DNA of 64,000 nt. Origin: Pelobates cultripes. Lineage: Eukaryota > Chordata > Amphibia > Anura > Pelobatidae. Made by a program: the position numbers and the translations under genes. The notes under the pieces are model-generated. The model worked only from the letters and a program-made list of their open reading frames with translations, made no database searches and was not told where the DNA came from. The stretch spans positions 256,111,393 through 256,175,392 of the forward strand of contig OW240912.1 of assembly GCA_933207985.1 (NCBI GenBank). Reading direction: 5' to 3'. Below are positions 27,966 through 40,800 of the stretch, in pieces; the stretch's first letter is position 1; every line of letters starts with the position of its first letter.

Positions 27966-30550
27966 AATTTCCTAAATTTCTTTTTAGATTTGATTCATAT
28001 TAAATTGTGTTTAAAATAATATGCCTTAATTCTCCTGAACACAATAATATATAACATGTGTGGGTACACTTAATATAAAGGAGATAAATTATGGTTGAAC
28101 AGACATATAGTGCAAATTCTAGGTTTTGTTTTGGTCAGAACTTGTACAATTTCCTCCGTCCTTAAGTGGTTACATTTAGGAATAAGGAAAGGGTTTGTTT
28201 ACGTTTTGAGAGGGGTTCAATTTAGGGTTAGGAAATTGGATATTTAGAGCATGTGGAGTTTGAAGTTTATTTTGTAAAGTACTCACCCTGGCTTTTGGAG
28301 TGCAATTACCCTCCTACGATTGATCATAGAGCTGCAGTATACATTGTATATCTCTCAATGCCGTCCCTGCTCCTCTTGCAAGACATTTCCGGTGTGAGGG
28401 GCAGCTGAATCCCTTCCACTTCCTGTCCAGCCTCACACACAGACACTGGAGGAGCTGGGGCAGCATTGAGTTTTATACCCCGTATAACTGGTTCTACAGC
28501 TCTGCTAACATTCATCGAAGGCTGATGATGACTACAGAGGGCACAAGCGAAGGCACCTTGTACCTACCTCTCCTTATTAGCACAATTAAAGCAGCTCTGT
28601 CACCAAAAATAAAAATGTATCTAATAAGCTTCTATATAACTCCCTGTGTCAGAATCGATTCCTCTATTTTATTTCATTTATTAATTTTGGCCTCTCTAGT
28701 TTCATAAAATAAACAAAAGTATGGATTATGTTTCCTTGTGTAACAGGTTGACCAACACTTGACAATAAGCAGAGCTTAACGCAAGGCTATGTTTCAGTTA
28801 CCAATCAAATTCACCCACAATACAACAGTTTAATCAATCCTACAGAAGGGCAAATATCATGGACAGAGGAGAACAAAATGGCTGCATATTGAGATCCAGC
28901 ACAAGAAAGAATACAATAATAAATATAAATAATGGCAAGTGGCAACAGGGAGAGTGTAATTGTTAAGGTACAAAAGGCATAAGGAGAGGAAAACTGAGAG
29001 AAAAAAAAAGCATGGGCCGCTTTAAGGTACTTTATAAGAATTAAAAATTAACATGTGCATTCGTTTTATTCATGTTTAAACAAATCAATTTGTTTAGAAG
29101 CTAAACAATTCATGCAAAACAAAGCCCTTTTTAATAATTTTTTAAATGATATGTTCATAAAAATAGCCGAGAATTCTTGCTCTAATCAGGAAACAAACAA
29201 AAACGGTTCATCCATTAAAAATGTATTGAAAGGTTTTTATTATGGAGAAATAGATTTGTTGTCAAATTAATCGATTAGTTTAAAGACGAATTAAACTAAT
29301 GCACTTCTCATAAAAACAGATGGCACCTACAGAACATTAGCCTACTGAGAGCTCTAGCCTACTCAGCAATGCTATGCTTGTTAGCAGCTGTTGTTCGATC
29401 CCACAACTGAAGTAAAAGATGGTTTGACAGTTTTTACTTTCATGTTTGGGCAACTGAACTTTGTCCTCACTTGAGTGACTAGATGTCATACAGAATCAAC
29501 AACAATAAAGTTTAATTTAGTGCAGGAGCAGTTAAATCATGGAGAGTTCTCTCCATTAATTCATTATAAAAGGTGTCCTTGCTCTTGCAAATCCACAATC
29601 AATGCTAAGTAAAAATGTTATAATAATTATACTTTAAAGCTTCACAACTACACTGAAATGTAACTATGCTAAAATCTCTGTGCTACCATTTCCTGGGAAG
29701 TAAACCATAAATAGATCAAATTAGAAAGTTAGATGGATAAGAAACTTCCTGATCATGTTGTAATGCTAACTTTTCTAATACCCAGCAATGTGGCACATTA
29801 GAATCTCTGGCATTGACTTGTTTTTTTGCAGAATTACCATGCCTAATTCAAGGTGATACATTTGTATAGACAGTTTGCGTTGATATCCACAAGTGCATCG
29901 TGTAATTATTATGCAGTGTATCTAAATATAATGACTGCCAACGACAAAACCTTACAGCCGCTTCTCAATATTTCATCATATTAAACGCCAACAAGCTGTT
30001 GATGGCTTCAAGACCCGTGTTTATCTTGCAGGAATATTTGTTACTATAGACAATCACATCATGCATAGAGTGGCTTTACTAAGGCACAGCTGATCATTTT
30101 AAGAGAAACCGGTGTTTGCTGAAATGCTCCATTTTACTTTTAATTTTTAAACCATTAATACAAATGGGACAAATTTCATGATATAAAGTTATAGAAAGCC
30201 ATAAGCAAATGTTACTTACAGAATAATTTATTATGGTATGAACTACCCAGAGGTCAAAGTGAGTTGAAAGTAAATCTCTAATTTTAGGCCACAATGACTG
30301 AACGTAAATTATAGCTTCTGTTTTTTTCAAATATGTCACAAGTGAGAGAGGTAAAAGCATTCAAAGTCCTAGCTAAAGGTAAAATTACAGTGTAAGGGAA
30401 CAATACTATTCACACTGCAAGGATGTTCTTGTTGTTTTTGAAGGAATATATCTGACATGTTTATAAAAACCTTTATAATTAGAATATAATCAGCACTGAG
30501 GGTTTTTTTTTTTTTTTAACATGCGGTGTCCTCCTATGGCATGACATGCA
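27966..30550. other. No gene recognised
   Basis: Mostly AT-rich. A GGGTTAGG-like stretch lies near 28200. An open frame at 28324-28515 (minus) and one at 29055-29270 (plus) have no motifs I recognise and are near chance length. Confidence 0.45.
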
Positions 30551-30945
30551 GAATTAAAGGGACACTATAGGCAGCACCCAGACCACTTCAATGAGCTGTC
30601 CCTGTCATACTTAGTCCTGGGAGTGGTGTGGGTGCACTGTCCCTGTCATACTTAGTCCTGCCATGTAAAACATTTCAGTTTTTGAGAAACTTCAATGTTT
30701 ACACTTCAGCCCTGACCGTCCTTTTTCTCTGCATGAGGACATCCAGTGTCAGTGAAATCCCCATATCAAAGCATGCCGGATGACGTCGGAGAAGGCAGAG
30801 CGCCGAACCAGTGCCGAAGATCATTGGCGCTGGGATTGGGTAAGTAAACAAAGTTTTTTTTTAGACCCTTTGTCTATCGTCGAGGGAGAATGAGGGGAAC
30901 ACAACTTTGTATTCCTAGTACTATAGCATCACTTGAAGGCCAATA
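30551..30945. repeat. TTAA MITE family copy with internal duplication
   Basis: Left end TTAAAGGGACACTATAG (30553-30569), then CACCCAGACCACTTCAATGA as in the MITE copies at 35574 and 51785. The right end (CTAGTACTATAGCATCACTT) is decayed. A 24-bp block CTGTCCCTGTCATACTTAGT is present twice (30577 and 30637). Confidence 0.65.
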
Positions 30946-32030
30946 AAGCCAAGTCTACATCTCAACATGTCACATTCCTATCATATTGGCTATTTTAACT
31001 ATATCGAGTTGTTTAGCTGTTTCTTTCCTGTAGTAATTAAGTCATTTTCACTGAATCTTGTCCAACTGGGCAAAATCTGGTGTTTAGTAAAGTAACGCCA
31101 ATCAATCTCAGCCAGACAAGGTTTATCACCATGCGTAGCCTCCCCAGACTCCATAAAAGTTAAGCCCTCAAAATATTAAAGACATTGCAATGCTGTACCC
31201 CACTCAGTAATGATGTACCTGGCATTCTAAATGGTGCTATAAAGGCGCTGCACCCTTAAGAAAAAAAACACACTTTACAAGAGTGCATTGTGTAGCTTTT
31301 TAGAATTAATGTTTATAAAGTGAATCCAGAAATTGTAGTTAACAGTCTATGGTATATTAACTGTAGATAGGCTTTTAATACATAAGTAAATAGTATCCAG
31401 GATGCCGTCCTCAAGGTGATCAGTCTATCCTGAACACATCCTTGTATACATATAAATACCCCATCTTCACAACTCATATTTATCTTTCTCTCAAGTTTCT
31501 GACAGGTTTGTTCTTGAAGGAAACCACAGACTAAACCATAAGGGCCTTCTCTGTCAAGTTTACCTTCATTATTTTACATTTTATCCAGCACTGTAAGAAG
31601 AAATGATCCCCTTGATTTATCCTAATCATTTACTTTAGTGACTTCAGCACAATTATCCCTTTAAATTCCATACTAAATCTCTTCATGGGATGATACACCT
31701 GAATGCGTTGCCTCTAAGAAAGTCTGCGTGTAACAACATGCAGTCCCTTCCTTTTGCTTACACACAGCGCCCAGTCATAACATCCTAAATTGAGCAGGAG
31801 AGAAACATCAGACACAGAAAACCATGAAGCGCCTGAGAGAAAATGATGTAGTAACTGCTGTTTTATTCTCAAACAAGCTTACTTATCAAACATTCAGTGC
31901 ATGACACATGTATATAAAAAGCTAAAAATAATAACTAGCAGAATGTATGTTAGATACTGCATATTGTCATTTAGGGATAGTTCTTTTTGTACAAATGTAT
32001 TGTTAATTGTTTCTTTTGCAATTGTTTTTA
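30946..32030. other. No gene recognised
   Basis: Plain sequence without coding similarity, TIRs or RNA genes that I can see. Confidence 0.45.
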
Positions 32031-32032
32031 TG

Positions 32033-32461
32033 TTAAAGTGATACTATAGACACCAGAACCACTACAGCTTAATGTAGTTGCTCTGGTGAGTATAGTCAGT
32101 CCTTGCAGGCTTTTTGTAGTAAACGCTGTACAGCGTGCAGCACTGACATTCAGTATCTCCACCCTCTGCATGAAGACAATGATCTTTCCTCATAGAGATG
32201 CATTGATTCAATGCATCTCAATGAGGGGATGCTGATTGGCCATGGCATTGTGATTGGCATTGTGATTGGAGATCACCGCTTCTGATAATGTCAGCCAAGC
32301 AGGCAATTTAATGGCAGAGCCAGCACAGCCAGACTGGAATAAAGGTAAGATTTTACCATATTTAGGGGGTAAGGGAGGGCCAGAGGGAACTAGACTGTAT
32401 TTTTGACACTCTAGGGTCAGGAATACATGTTTGTGTTCCTGACCCTTTAGTGTTCCTTTAA
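32033..32461. mobile_element. TTAA-flanked MITE, family B
   Basis: TTAA at 32033-32036 and 32458-32461; end words AGTGATACTATAG and CTTTAGTGTTCCT. Contains GAACCACTACAGCTTAATGT and the hairpin AGGGTCAGGAATACATG/TTGTGTTCCTGACCCT (about 32412-32446). Same family as 51311-52402, minus the insert there. TTAA duplication suggests piggyBac-type mobilisation, but the AGGG end is not the usual CCC, so superfamily is uncertain. Confidence 0.75.
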
Positions 32462-32546
32462 GTTTCGAGAAAATGCCATACATTAGTGGCATATATTTTG
32501 TGCTGTAACATAGCTGATATGTTGGGAAAATTGTATCCATTTAAAA

Positions 32547-33065
32547 CTGGCATTTTGGATCTGGACTGCCCGTATGGGTGGGACCAGTCTGATATGTTTC
32601 AGAGATGTTCTCTCTGTAATGGCACAAGATGAGCTAAAACCAGCTTGAGATCTGAGTGAGGACTCACCGAAGGTCAGTCTATTTCAGCTGCTGCCCGTTC
32701 TCAGTATATACTTGCTCCCGTTTTTTTTTGCTCTCCATAAGTTTACAGGGTTATCTAGACGTGGACCCCATCCTCACGGTGCCTAGAGAGATATCAGCTA
32801 GGCCTCACTGATGATGCCTAACAAGGCTGAAACGATCGTCTGGCATTGCTGTGTCTCTCGTGCAGAGGGAACTTGCTGGCATTTCGGATCTGGACTGCCC
32901 TAATGGGTGGGACCAGTCTGATATGTTTCAGAGATGTTCGCTCTGTAATGGCATAAGGTGAGCTAAAACCAGCTTGAGAACTGAGCGGGGACCCACCGAA
33001 GGGCAGGCTATTTCAGCTGCTGCCCGTTCTCAGTATACTCTTGTGCCCCGTTTTTTTGCTCTGCA
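32547..33065 (+). repeat. Partial dimer, 329-bp unit, retrozyme- or satellite-like
   Basis: CTGGCATTTYGGATCTGGAC occurs at 32547 and 32876, and the following 180 bases are repeated closely (TGGGTGGGACCAGTCTGATA, CAGCTGCTGCCCGTTCTCAG). The period is 329 bp, with about 1.6 units present. The first unit lacks its start, the second its end. A hammerhead-like motif sits between the two copies. Confidence 0.8.
32795..32851 (+). ncRNA. Hammerhead ribozyme-like motif (type I), probably degenerate
   Basis: Core parts in order: CTGATGA (32808-32814), a short helix II GCC/GGC with loop TAACAA, GAAA (32829-32832), a minimal helix III (C-G plus the A-U of the core) and the cleavage triplet GTC (32838-32840). 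Helix I can form next to the core (32805-32807 with 32841-32843) and, after an internal loop, from CAGC (32795-32798) with GCTG (32848-32851). One defect: the base pair of helix II nearest the core is T-T instead of the usual G-C. If active, RNA would be cut after 32840. Confidence 0.55.
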
Positions 33066-34895
33066 TGTATCAAAATATGGGGAGGCATGACTACAGAAGT
33101 TGTCATGGATGCAACATGTTCCATTGATGAAGTGTGGTGGTAGGTATGATTTAAAATGAGCATAGGAATTGGCAACTCTCATAGATTTTGATCTATATCT
33201 CTGCCTTGCCAGTTGTAGATGGCCTTCCACTTAGATGAAAATGCCCACAAAAAGTTTGCATTGCTGCCAGTGCATTGAAGGAAGCACTGCCATGACATTT
33301 CCTGTAAACTTTTCATTGGTGTCTCTAGAATAACATTATCATAGACAAAACCTTAAGATAGGGGGATACCACTTAGTCTATGACTGATGGGAGGTACAGT
33401 GGTTATTTTTTAAATATCTCTTGTGTTCACAATTTCACTGTTTTTTTAGTCCAATAACGGTGCATTGATTTAGGATGATTTCAAAAGAAAATTATGAAAT
33501 ATTAGGCAGTGTATCTAATCTGTGAACAAAGTAGAGTTGGATATTTTTTTTCCACTTCTGTCTTTTGCCTTAAATGTTTCAATTTGGTTTTGAATTAACT
33601 GTTTAGAAATGGATTCTTTAGTCTGTTTTCCTGGAATGGTTTATATGTGTGCAGAATCTAGTATAGCAACAGAGATGTGATGCATCTCACCATTGTAATT
33701 TTAAAATTGATTTACTGTAAATAAAACTTCATAGTAAAGTACGAATTATCAGTTTAGTAAATGAACTGCAGCTTACATCATCCACAACATTTATCAGCAA
33801 CGCCTGATCAGAAGTTGCAGACTGATATGCTCAGTAAAGCTGGGTCAGAATGTTTACCATTGGTCTTGGTTACAAACCTTAAGTTGACTAAATGGCCTTC
33901 CGCCCTTACCACCAACTATGTTTTCCTTTTGTGATTACCCACAAGCCTACTTGTTCATCTATATTAACATATACAGTAGTATCAGTGCTATTATTTATCA
34001 AAACACCCTAGATACTATTAAACAGTGTACAGAATACAACCTGCCCTGTATTACATTTAAATATATCTACATTGAAAACCAATATATCTGTGTGCTCTGT
34101 GCCAAAAAATATAAGTTGAATATAATGCTAAACACACTTAAACAATAGGCAACAAAGAGATGCTGCTCACTCATGCTTTCCCCTAACTGGGTGCAGAACT
34201 ACCGTTGGTGTAACCAGAGTGGGGCCAGTCACCCACCTGTCAAGAGAGGAAGGCAAGACCACAGGGAGGTACTAGAGCACTGTAAATAAATTAGCAGTGT
34301 GCATTACAGCCTCCGAAACAGGACACAGGAGGGAGATGCAAATTGGGGTCCAGAAATAGGCTGAGATTCAGTGTGTGTGGGTGTTAGTGTGTGCATGTCT
34401 CTTTAAATATTTGTGTTTGCTTGTCTGTATGTTTGTGTTGCAATGTGTGCAGTAGTGTGTATGGCACTGTGAATCTGTGTGTGGCAGGGTAGATGTATTT
34501 GTGAATACATCCCTGCATGCAAACACCAATATTAAAGAAGCACTATAGGGGCAGGAACACAAACTATATGGGAGTTGTACAAAAAAATGAGAATCTACCT
34601 TTTAACCACAACTGTCCAAAACAATCTTGCATCAGCCCCCACCTTATTGGTTCTGACTCTGATTATGTGGAATAAGGTATGGAGAAGGGAGTAAGTGCCC
34701 CAGTTGGTACTGTTTTCACTATCAAAATGTGGTAAATTACTATTAATATTTTAAGTGTTAAAATTAATAATTATATGATACATAATCTAAAAGATGTTCA
34801 TTGACTTGTTTTAAACATTTGTAATGTATGAGATTTCTATTTGGACCAATTTCTATAAAATTAAGTAGGTTTGCTATTTTCTGTCTGTCACCTTG
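33066..34895. other. No gene recognised; one MITE end
   Basis: Around 34533 a TTAAAGAAGCACTATAGGGGC end marks a truncated copy of the CACTATAG MITE family. GT-rich sequence lies at 34371-34490. No coding similarity. Confidence 0.45.
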
Positions 34896-35136
34896 ACTTA
34901 ATGTTTTTGGATAAGCTTTTTAAATGGTTTCATATTTTTGGATCATCTTTTAAAATGATGTAATTTTTTTTTTTATATATATATATATATTTTTTTTTAT
35001 TTTTTTTCAATAAATTGATATTTTTTTGTATGATATATTTTATGACGTGCTAATATTTAGATCTCCCCCCCCACACACACACACACATTTATCCAAAAAT
35101 ATTAAATCATTTAAAAAGCTTATCCAAAAATATTAA
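34896..35136. repeat. AT-rich foldback element
   Basis: TTAATGTTTTTGGATAAGCT TTTTAAATG at the left (34900-34928) is matched in reverse complement by CATTTAAAAAGCTTATCCAA AAATATTAA at the right (35107-35135). A TA/T-rich core includes (TA)n at 34975-34990. Probably a MITE, but no clear target duplication. Confidence 0.55.
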
Positions 35137-35640
35137 TGCAGTGCCTTTAATAATAAAATGCTGCCATGTGGGGGGACTACATATTCAGATTATGATGCTT
35201 GCTGGTGATGTGATTACAATGGATTGGTGAGAAGGCTGATATTGCCATTGATATTGTTTGGAACATAGCAAGCTGTTATAATGTGTGTAGTATATCCATA
35301 GTGAAAAAAAAAACACCCACAAAAAAACATTAACTACAATACAGACTCACTAGCAACTCTAAGGTATCACTTCAGTGACTGGCATATAATCACAAAATAA
35401 AGATCAGTGCAAGTGGGTTTAACTGAAATATCGAGATGACATTTGACAGGTATTGACGTTTAGCAATGCCAGTAAGTTTCAATATATCTTAAGAAGCACA
35501 TGATATGCTGACTAGTTAGTATAAAGTACTAAAGTACACACCAAACCTGTTTTTGAAAAACTAACAGGTTTAAAGGACCACTATAGGCACCCAGACCCCT
35601 TCAGCTCAATGAAGTGATCTGGGTGCCAGGTTCCTCTATT

Positions 35641-37405
35641 TTTTAAATTTATTTATTTTTTTAATTCTTTATTTTTCCGTGCATTTAGGCTGAACATACA
35701 TTCTTGTGGTACCCCAAAGGCATTCCATCGCTTATACCGGTAACATTTGTGACAATGGGGTATTTAGAGACTTTTGCATGTTTTTATATTTCAAGTGAAA
35801 ACAAGTTGTAGTAAAACATAAGTAGTATTGAATCTTAAGTAAGACAGGTACATTAAGCATAACAATGCTGCAACTGCTAAAATACATGTTTATTGTTTTG
35901 ATCAAGCTTTTTTATGCTGTGAATAACGTGTTATCAGGGTAGATATGCATATATGATTATAATGTTGGGGTGCAAGCTATTACTGAACTGTGAACGAGTG
36001 CAGTGAGTATTAAAGGCAGTAGGCCTCTTGCTAGTGTCGGCTGTCGCCTAGTGTATAGATGTGGCCTCAGGCATTAGGCTGCTAGTTGTAAGGTGGAAGT
36101 ACGTCTAAATAAACAAGTTATGGGTCCCTCTCTGGCTTGGTTGCTTTCGCCAGTAAGCTGTGCCGTGGTTTGGTAGGTTGCTGTAGACCATGATTGCAGA
36201 GTGTTGGCTTGCTGACCTAAGGTGCTGTATCCAGGTGTGGCTTTGTGGCTGCTTGGCTGTCCCGCTATTATTTATATGTGAGTGGTTGCATGCACCCAGT
36301 TTGCTCCAGTCCCTCACCCGCCACTGCTGTTGCAGATGCTTTTTGGGCCGCTTGTCCACCCCGAAGGCCCACAGTGGAACTCCGTAGTGGAATGGGCGAG
36401 TGCCAGGACAGATCCACAAGGCCACCATCTGAGCCGCTATTGCGGCTCCCGGCTCGCCGCATGGCGCAGCCGTGCCCAACCGGCACAACCTCACCGACAT
36501 TGCGAGCTTACCTGCTCGCCGGCAAGCCGGGAACCGCTCCTCCGTGTCTTCTGGGCGTTGCGCCCAAATCAAAGATGGCGCTGACCACGTGGTCGCGCAC
36601 ACCACAAGCTCCGCCCCTCAAATTTATACGGACGTACGTGTGATGTGACGACGTCAACACACGCACACGTTCTGGGGTCAGAGGTCACCCTCTGACCAAT
36701 CAGAGCCCAGAGAGGGATATTTAAATCCCTAATTCACTCCAGTTCCTTGCCCTGTCGTGGTTTCCTTGACCTCGGCTTTCCCTTTGACCATTCTCTATCT
36801 CTAGCGTATTAGTCCGGCCATTCTAAGTATATGTTTACATAGTTTCTGCGTGTTGGACCACACTAGCAGCTGTGACAGCCGCTTGAAGGTAAAACAATCC
36901 CCTGTCACATAGTGTCGCGTATAGACTCGAGCAAAGTCGGTCCAGGGCTTCCAGGTGTTGCGAGTGTGGGTAGCTGTCGGTGTGCTCCCTCTTTGGCCCT
37001 TGCTGGGCGGCCATTTTAGGCATGTTCTGACACACTCGTGTCTCAGCCGACTGTTTAGCCATGTTTCTCCGCTTCAAACTTTATCCGCTTGTCTGGCAGA
37101 GACCGGGATGACCCCCACCGGTCCGGGGGGGTAGGAGATCTTTATTGATTCTGGGAGGTCTGGCATCGAGGAGAGTGGCCGCCTCTCCCCGGCTCCAACT
37201 CCCGCAGGTCGCAAGTTGCGTGTCGGGCCTCAGGCTCCGACAGGCTCAGGAAAGGTTTCCTCCGATTCTGTGGTGCACCCCCATCTCGGGTGTTGCACCC
37301 CGATGGTTTTTTGTGCTGTGGAGCCGCCGGTAATGGCTTTATTTCTGTCCGCCCGGCGGGAGCTCTTTCCCCGTGCGTCTATTCTGCTTGGCGGTCAGAC
37401 TCCGC
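35641..37405 (-). mobile_element. Mini-LINE (L1-like 5' and 3' ends, no ORF2), split by a solo LTR
   Basis: On the minus strand the 5' end is GC-rich (37405 to about 37080), then ATG 37077 opens an 80-codon frame (MAKQSAETRVCQNMPKM...). The 3' end is a tail of the type AAAAATAAAGAATTAAAAAAAT. Imperfect direct repeats CCAGGTTCCTCTA (35628-35640) and CCAGGTCTCCCTA (37393-37405) mark the target duplication. Without the solo LTR, only about 1 kb remains: no endonuclease or RT region is present, so it is an internally deleted or ORF1-only element. Confidence 0.6.
36087..36839. mobile_element. Solo LTR, 753 bp, in the mini-LINE
   Basis: Starts TGTAAGGTGG and ends ATGTTTACA, with TAGT on both sides (36083-36086 and 36840-36843). 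Joining the flanks restores an open frame on the minus strand (VVQHAETSSLMPEATSIH, then a stop), supporting the boundaries. It contains CCTTGCCCTGTCGTGGTTTC and CTATCTCTAGCGTATTAGTC, words typical of retroelement LTRs. Open frames inside (for example 36105-36605 minus) are GC-rich chance frames. Confidence 0.6.
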
Positions 37406-37847
37406 GCCCCCAGGTCTCCCTAGTTTTAACCCTGCAGCTGAAAACATAGCAGTTTCAGAAAACTGCAATGTTTACGCTGCAGGGTTAATCCAGCCTCTAG
37501 TGGCTGTCTTCCTGGCAGCCACTAGTGGTTGCTTCCGCGATTCTCAGTTTGAAAATCGAATTGAACTCACGCAGTGTGACTTCAGATCCCCATAGGAAAG
37601 CATTGATTAATGCTTTCCTATTAGCGGACTGAATGCGCATGGCGGTTCTGGCAGCGCACACGCATTTGGCTCCACTTGGGAGCTGACGTCAGCAGAGGGA
37701 GGAGAGGTCACCAGCGCCGAGGGAGCCCGGTGCTGAATTAAGGTAAGTGGCTGAAGCGGGAGGGGGGCCACGAGGGAGGTTGGGACCTAATAACCCTATA
37801 GTGCCAGGAAACTGGTTTGTTTTCCTGGCACTATAGTGCTCCTTTAA

Positions 37848-40800
37848 GAGATTTTAAACCAAAATACCCAAGCTGATGTAAAAACTGGGTTAGAGCTTTT
37901 CCCATTGCAGCTAATTTGGTTTAAGATTCCCTTGGTAATTCCCCAAAATTCATGGTTTATTGAAAAACCCTAAAACACACATGTGCAGACAACCTTACAG
38001 TAGGCAAGTGTTTGATGTAAAAGAAAACAAACGATTCTTACAGTGTGCAGTACATACTATTCTAACTGTGTGCCATGTGCTCACTGTTTATACAGGTACT
38101 GTATTTGAACATTCGTCCTATTGTAACATATCCTGTTATGTTTAAAACATTCTTGCATGCCCTACTGATCTACGTTTATTTTTATATTCTTATGAACATA
38201 CGCAAAAACCTGTCAATAAGGAATCTTTGTACACACACACACACATATATATATATATATCATGTAAGTATAATATATTTTATAGTATACGTTTTATTTT
38301 GTGTAATGTGCAATTAAGTTAGGCAGTTTTCCAGATTTTACGCTCTTGCTATATATGGTAGCTTTTTGTAAATCATGTTTGTCTTCATAAACCTGCTGCC
38401 AAGACAATGAATAGTCACAATTGTTCTGCTCACCCCCAAAAACTATAAAACATAAAACAATTTTAAGCATGATCACTAAATGATGACGTTATGTTTGACA
38501 AAACAAATGGCGTTGCCAACATTGGGTACGTACATATGTGTTTACTAAAGGAATTCAGGGTACTGTAATTAAAGAGACACTCCAAGAACCATAACCAATC
38601 TCCCTAATGTAAGTTGTCAAGCCATTTGCTAAGGGTTTAACTTTTATCTGGGGTCTGCTGATGTCAATCACTTTCTCTGTGGAGTGATGAAAACCACTGC
38701 AATGTGCTCTCAGTCAGTACACTGCCATGCTTATCTCAATATAGAAGCTGGCTCTCAAAAAGGAGGTGACCGTTGACTGGCAAACCACAAGGAAATTGTC
38801 AAACTATTGGAAAGGGATACATTGTAACAGTGTGTATTAGATAGTTCTACAAAAAACATAAGGGTCAGTCTGGTAAAATTGAATAGAGATCTGTATTGAC
38901 TGAGAATCTACATGTGGGAAGGAGGTAGGTATCCAATATTATGAGTCAAGTCAACACAATTTTTACAGCCAATGTCAATTCATCATTGATATATTTATAC
39001 TAGCTACAGAGCAAGAAACTAATGCAAACAATTTGGATGGTCTTACATTAATAAACTATTTGTTGTGGTTTTGACCAGCTTCATGACCCTTGGTTTCTTA
39101 ACCTACCAAATAAACCAGTGAACGGGTTGCTGTTCATGGGAATGAGGGCAATTGGCAGAGTCTTAAACATGTAAAGCTATGGCAAGAGACTAATAAAATT
39201 GGAGTTATTTTGCCCAAACACATCATTCCATATTAAGATTAGGGAAGTGGGCCCAAGTTGGCATGCTATGTGAATGGGACATATTTCAGCTGCCAGAGAT
39301 TATAATGTTGGTAAATACTGATAGTTTGATAAAATAAAAATGGATTTGTATAAAAAAAAACAAAAGGTGAGTTAGTAGCTACATGTGATTTGAAATAAGG
39401 TGCACACCCAATGTTTCTTTGCTTTTACAATTGAATATAACTCATTTAAATTAGTCATCAGTATGTCAGAGGAGACGGAGTTGGAGCCAGCACAGAGGGA
39501 CCTTGGCACTAGAAAGAGGAGTTTAAATATGTTTTTTAGTCTTTTAACATTGGGGGCGAACAATAACCTTATGGTAGAGGGACACTATAGCGTTAGGAAT
39601 GTAGTTTTGTATTCCTAATGCTATAGTATTTCTTTTAATGTCAGGTTCCTTGGCACTCACTGGTGCTGTGAACATTTTGTGCTTCCTTCTTTTTATAGAT
39701 AGATATACTGTATGCATATGTATTTATGTTTATTTAATAAACAAATAAAAAAAACTCCAGTATATATTGTATATTGATAACTGCAAAAATAAAATGTTTA
39801 TGTCATGTGTAAGTGACATAGTCAAGGAGAAGATAACATCTTCTGCTCTGTAACAAAACCTCCTCCCTAAGTTGTGTCATTGACCTAAACCATATGACTT
39901 GGTAAACCATGCATTTTTTAATGTGTGGATTGGTGCCAGATATCTTTACCTCTTGCCGTATGCCAGGAATATTTCATTGAGGGATTAGTGGATTTATGTT
40001 TGGCACAGTCAATACCAACTGTATTTCTAATGAATCCCGTTCCGTTGACACATTCATTTATTTATATGAAACCAGGAACTCATTGCTCTTTAGTTTGATT
40101 AATTATCAGAGCTATTTTAAAATGTTAATGTCCTTTGACTACATGGCATGGGAATACAATGACAATCATATATTTTTGCTTAATTGGAAATACATTTAAA
40201 AAAATCCTATAATGATTTCGTTCTGGCTATCGTTAAATATTTAAGTTCCAAACTTCAATATTAAAAGCTACAGCAAAGATTTTTATCAAGTGATTACTCA
40301 GTCATCTTTGTGTTTTGACCAAACATTAAATTTAACAATATATATACTGCACACATCATTGACTATTTACTTTATTAGAGTAGGTGTTACTATTGTATTG
40401 ATCTTGGATACAATATAAACTATGACGTTTTCAAATGTGATTTAGAAATAAATGTCTAAACTTAATATAAAACATACCTTGGAACAGCTTACATTTATTA
40501 TTAGCCAAATATTACATCACTACACAACACATATCTCATAAAAGTAAAATATATATATATATTTTATGGCAGGTTGGAGCTGCAACATATTATTGTAAAA
40601 TCACTGAATAGAAATATATCTAAAAAGATTCAGTATCGTATTGTTACACAAGGCACACATATATAATAGATATTCATATGCTAATGTCACACCACTAGTT
40701 TTTATAGAGTTTACATGTAAAAGGTAAAGATGGAAAATGACATTTTGCACAAAGCATAGGTACTGTGTATGATGGCTAATGACTGTCTCCAAACCAGACC

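Larger units (their letters stand above)
35574..37843. mobile_element. TTAA-flanked MITE, family A, split by a LINE
   Basis: TTAA at 35570-35573 and 37844-37847. Left part 35574-35640 (AGGACCACTATAGGCACCCA) and right part 37406-37843 (GTTTTAACCCTGCAGCTG ... CACTATAGTGCTCCT) together match the copy at 51785-52280 in reverse orientation. The right part has strong inverted repeats (AAACATAGCAGTTTCAGAAA / ATGTTTACGCTGCAGGGTTA). Confidence 0.75.

Noticed and set aside
36105..36643. Overlapping GC-rich open frames of 100-166 codons on both strands
   Set aside because: They fall inside a solo LTR, overlap one another on both strands and show no domain.
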